64,000 nucleotides of DNA from contig NZ_JACDTZ010000001.1 in the NCBI RefSeq assembly GCF_013978595.1, positions 1,860,001 to 1,924,000 on the forward strand, given 5' to 3'. The position numbers and the translations under genes are program-made. Source of the DNA: Corynebacterium haematomassiliense. Its GTDB lineage: Bacteria > Actinomycetota > Actinomycetes > Mycobacteriales > Mycobacteriaceae. The notes under the pieces were generated by a model that saw nothing but the letters and a program-made list of their open reading frames with translations, did no database searches and had not been told where the DNA came from. Shown here one piece after another: positions 61,335 to 64,000 of the stretch; the first letter of the stretch is position 1; the number at the start of each line of letters is the position of its first letter.

Positions 61335-62317
61335 AGGCGCTTGAGGATTCTGGGCAGCCACCCGGCGAACAGGATCACCATGATCAGCCGGATCACCTGC
61401 AGCGCCACCACGGCCGGGCTGGTCGCCAGCACCAGCACGGTCTCCAGCGCGCCGGGGCTGGTGGCGAGGTAGCCCTCGTAGAAGCTCAAGCCCAGCCATT
61501 TGGCCATGAGCCACCCCATGCCGGCGCACGCCAGCATCAGCCCGGCGATGTACGCCAGGGTGGCGGGCAGCAGGCGGGAGAACCGGCGCAGCGCGGGCAC
61601 GTTCAGCCCGCCGCCGCACATCCATCCGATAGCCAAAAAGCCCACGATGGACAGCAGCCGCGGCGGCACGATGGTCACGTCAACCAGCACGCCCACCAGC
61701 ACCGTCAACGCCATCGGGCCAAACACTGAGGGGTTGGGGAACTTCAACAGCTTGCCCGCGAACACCCCGGCGACAATCAGCGCCGGGACCAGCAGCCACA
61801 TCCACCAGTAGGGATCCAACTCAGTGCGGGTCACTGAAGTAAACTGCGACGCCACCAGCGGCAACGACACGGACACGATGAGCAGCCTCAGGTACTGGCT
61901 GAGGCTGACGTAGCGGATGTCCGCGCCCACGTCGCGCGCGATCGCCGGCATCAGCGACGCCCCGCCGGGCAACAGCGACAGCACGCCTGTTTCCCGTGAA
62001 ACGCCGTGGTTGGCCAGAATTAGGCCGCCAACAAACCCCATGCCGATCACCACCGCGCCCGCCACCACGCCCGGCAGCAGGTAGGGCAGCGGGTTCATCC
62101 CCACCAGCGGCAGCGCCGCAAACACGCCGACAGTGCCGCGGGCGAAGGTGAACAGGTGCTCATTGACGGGCAGGTCTTCCTCCGTCACCAGCGCCACCGA
62201 CCCGGCCCCCAGAATCCCGGCCAGGATCCACGCTGCCGGAACCCCCAGAAAAGAAAACAGCAGCCCGAGCGCCACCGAGAGAGGTGCAGCGACAAGCCAA
62301 CGGTTCATGTGGGGCAT
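61331..62317 (-). CDS. AbrB-family integral membrane protein
   Basis: 328 residues with about ten membrane helices. Segments PAAWILAGILGAGSVAL, LSLLPGGASLMPAIARDVGAD and NPSVFGPMALTVLVGVL are typical of the AbrB/'ammonia monooxygenase' membrane family, whose substrate is not settled. An alternative ATG at 62308 would shorten it by three residues. Its start is only 9 bp from that of the divergent TauE-type gene, so each gene's promoter must lie inside the other's coding sequence or they share one short region. Confidence 0.82.
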   Translation of the reverse strand: MPHMNRWLVAAPLSVALGLLFSFLGVPAAWILAGILGAGSVALVTEEDLPVNEHLFTFARGTVGVFAALPLVGMNPLPYLLPGVVAGAVVIGMGFVGGLILANHGVSRETGVLSLLPGGASLMPAIARDVGADIRYVSLSQYLRLLIVSVSLPLVASQFTSVTRTELDPYWWMWLLVPALIVAGVFAGKLLKFPNPSVFGPMALTVLVGVLVDVTIVPPRLLSIVGFLAIGWMCGGGLNVPALRRFSRLLPATLAYIAGLMLACAGMGWLMAKWLGLSFYEGYLATSPGALETVLVLATSPAVVALQVIRLIMVILFAGWLPRILKRL

Positions 62318-62326
62318 AGTAGTCCC

Positions 62327-63073
62327 GTGATCGTTTTCCTCCTCGCCGCGTCCGCGTTCGCCGGCTGGATCGACGCGGTGATCGGCGGCGGCGGGCTCGT
62401 GCTCATCCCGGTGCTGATGTCGGCCACGGCGATGCCAGCGGCGTCCGTGCTGGCGACGAACAAGGTCGCGGCGATTTCGGGCACCGCGTCCGCCGCCGCC
62501 ACCCTCGTGCGCCGCGTCGGGGTGCCGCGCATCACGTGGGTCTACGCGTTCATCGCGGGGGTCGCGGCAGCGCTAGGCGCCAGGGCGGTCTCGCTTATCG
62601 ACGACTCCGTGGCCACCCCCATCATCCTCATCCTGCTCGTCGGGGTGGGCATCTTCGTGGCGCTGAACCCGAAGTTTGGGCAGGAAGGCGCCGGGGTGTT
62701 TTCCGGCAAGCGCCTCGCCCTCGCCGCGCTTGTTGTCGCCGTCATCGGCGGCTATGACGGCGTGTTCGGCCCCGGCACCGGCATGTTCCTCATCATGGCG
62801 TTCACCGCCGTGTTCACCCAGGGGTTCGTGCGTTCGGCGGCGAGGGCGAAGGTGGTCAACACCGCCACGAATTTAGGCGCACTGTTCGTGTTCGGGCTCG
62901 GCGGCTTCATCAACTGGAAGCTCGCGCTCGCGCTCGCAGTCGCCAACGTCGTGGGTGCGCAGTTGGGTGCGCGGACGGTGCTCAAGGGTGGGTCGACGCT
63001 GGTGCGCGTGGCACTCCTTGGGCTCGTCGTCACGCTATGTGCGAAGTTGGGCTGGGAGTTACTCCAAAGTTAG
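62327..63073 (+). CDS. TauE/SafE-family membrane transporter
   Basis: 248 residues from a GTG start at 62327. Seven to eight helices. The duplicated TauE motif is visible: FAGWIDAVIGGGGLVLIPVL with LATNKVAAISGTASAAATL in the first half, and VIGGYDGVFGPGTGMFLIMAF with KVVNTATNLGALFVF in the second. The family exports sulphite, sulphonates or organic anions. The last 15 bp overlap the convergent antiporter gene. Confidence 0.88.
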   Translation: MIVFLLAASAFAGWIDAVIGGGGLVLIPVLMSATAMPAASVLATNKVAAISGTASAAATLVRRVGVPRITWVYAFIAGVAAALGARAVSLIDDSVATPIILILLVGVGIFVALNPKFGQEGAGVFSGKRLALAALVVAVIGGYDGVFGPGTGMFLIMAFTAVFTQGFVRSAARAKVVNTATNLGALFVFGLGGFINWKLALALAVANVVGAQLGARTVLKGGSTLVRVALLGLVVTLCAKLGWELLQS

Positions 63074-64000
63074 AGACCCGTTGAGCAACCCAAAGATGGC
63101 AATCACCGCCGCGACCAGCACCACCGTCACCACGACCCACTCGAAGGCGTTGAAGAGCTTGTCGCCGTGCTTGCGGCGCGTCCAGATGTAGGGCACCAGG
63201 CCCGGCACCACGGCAAGGGCGCCGAGCAGCACGTACACCGGGTCCGCGGCGTAGATCAGCCACAGCGAGTACACGGAGCCGATCAGGCCCACGAAGAGGT
63301 GCTTGCGGTTGTCGCGGCGGGAAACTTCGGGCCCGGAGTCGTCGAAACGCGTGCCGGCGTGCGGGTGGGTCAGGCCCTTGCCCCTGATTGCCAGCAGCAC
63401 CAGGTAGATGGAGGAGAAGATGTAGGGCAGCAGGTACATGATGGTGGCCAGCTGCACCATGGCGTTGTAGGACGCGGAGGAGAGGAAGAACACCACCACG
63501 AAGAACTGGATCGCCAGCGTCGATAGAAGCTGCGCGCGCACTGGGGAACCGTTTTCGTTGTGGCTGCCCATGGAGTGCGGCAGCAGCCCGTCCTGCGCCA
63601 TCAGCACGATCGGCTCGGCGCACAGCATCTGCCACGAGACGTACGCGCCCAAAACAGACAGGCACAGGCCGACGGAGATCAGCACGCCGCCCCACGGGCC
63701 GACCACTTCCTCGAGCACCGCGCCCATGGAGTTGTCCGGCAGCGCCGCCAGCTCCTCCTGGCTGAGCACGCCGTAGGACAGGGTGGACACCGCCACCAGC
63801 AGGCCCAAAACAGAAAGGAAGCCGATGATCGTGGCCTTGCCCACGTCGCTACGCACGCGCGCCTGCTTCGAGTACACCGAGGCGCCCTCGATGCCGATGA
63901 ACACCCAGACGGTGTAGAGCATGATGCCTTTGAGCTGGTCCGCAAACGGCAGGTTGGAGCCCCAGAAGTCCATGGTGAAGCGGTCCCAGGAGAAGCCGAG
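63059..64000 (-). CDS. APC-family basic amino acid/polyamine antiporter, C-terminal part, cut by window edge
   Basis: The 3' ~310 codons of a membrane transporter whose start lies beyond the right edge; the frame is open through base 64000. VWVFIGIEGASVYSKQARVR is the diagnostic segment of the arginine/ornithine (ArcD-like) or lysine antiporter group, and ICxLGAYVSWQMLCAEPIVLMA-type sequence follows. Seven or so helices are in the window. It probably exchanges arginine for ornithine or a similar pair. Confidence 0.85.
   Translation of the reverse strand, partial: LGFSWDRFTMDFWGSNLPFADQLKGIMLYTVWVFIGIEGASVYSKQARVRSDVGKATIIGFLSVLGLLVAVSTLSYGVLSQEELAALPDNSMGAVLEEVVGPWGGVLISVGLCLSVLGAYVSWQMLCAEPIVLMAQDGLLPHSMGSHNENGSPVRAQLLSTLAIQFFVVVFFLSSASYNAMVQLATIMYLLPYIFSSIYLVLLAIRGKGLTHPHAGTRFDDSGPEVSRRDNRKHLFVGLIGSVYSLWLIYAADPVYVLLGALAVVPGLVPYIWTRRKHGDKLFNAFEWVVVTVVLVAAVIAIFGLLNGSLTLE

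Overview
The window looks like the chromosome of a Corynebacterium or close relative. The evidence is a high GC content, an fhaA-type FHA gene running away from a tRNA-Leu at the left edge, several promoters whose -10 box lies 7-8 bases before the start codon (leaderless mRNAs), very tight gene packing, and many secreted or membrane proteins with Ala/Thr/Pro-rich tails. The genus is inferred from gene content, not from a database comparison.

Left edge (1-5.4 kb): the start of fhaA, tRNA-Leu(CAG) with its terminator, then a nested transposon. An IS21-family element (istA/istB, 579-4641) has its istA cut by a complete IS256-family element (2838-4278) with a 9-bp target duplication. A 775-bp gene-poor stretch with apparent coding relics follows. 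5.4-15.5 kb is one gene for a 3353-residue exported surface protein built from three ~2.3-kb super-repeats; its first 2.4 kb has different base composition. 15.8-21.1 kb holds a LURP-one-like protein, a stretch with about seven copies of a TTGAACAATCC-type motif, a membrane-anchored secreted metzincin, an MFS exporter, and a membrane protein and cupredoxin that overlap tail to tail.

The most interesting part is 21.2-44.1 kb, two convergent operons meeting with a 4-bp overlap. The plus-strand operon encodes a membrane protein, a GrpE-like protein, a short Hsp70, a second membrane protein paralogous to the first, and a small membrane-anchored protein. The minus-strand operon of nine genes encodes a four-helix membrane protein, an exported von Willebrand A (vWA) protein, a 1233-residue tubulin/FtsZ-like protein, an 866-residue membrane protein, a beta-sandwich repeat protein, a GAP1-like protein, a cytosolic vWA protein, a P-loop GTPase and a small membrane protein. 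It reads as one membrane-associated, nucleotide-driven apparatus with its own chaperone, probably a conflict, stress or envelope system. Three of its membrane proteins carry the same short SPF motif in tails predicted to be cytosolic.

Right part (44-64 kb) is ordinary, compact Corynebacterium-type chromosome: a Cys-containing HTH regulator convergent with flavohaemoglobin, a glutaminase-STAS-SRPBCC fusion, a GH13 enzyme, small secreted proteins, an M20 peptidase, TetR-AMP nucleosidase, a dicarboxylate/glutamate symporter, a sirtuin, a GT87 glycosyltransferase, a CAP-domain protein, a ROK regulator coupled to a beta-lactamase-like lipoprotein, a DUF885 peptidase, AbrB- and TauE-type membrane proteins, and a truncated APC amino-acid antiporter at the right edge. 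Convergent neighbours repeatedly overlap at their 3' ends by 4 to 66 bp.
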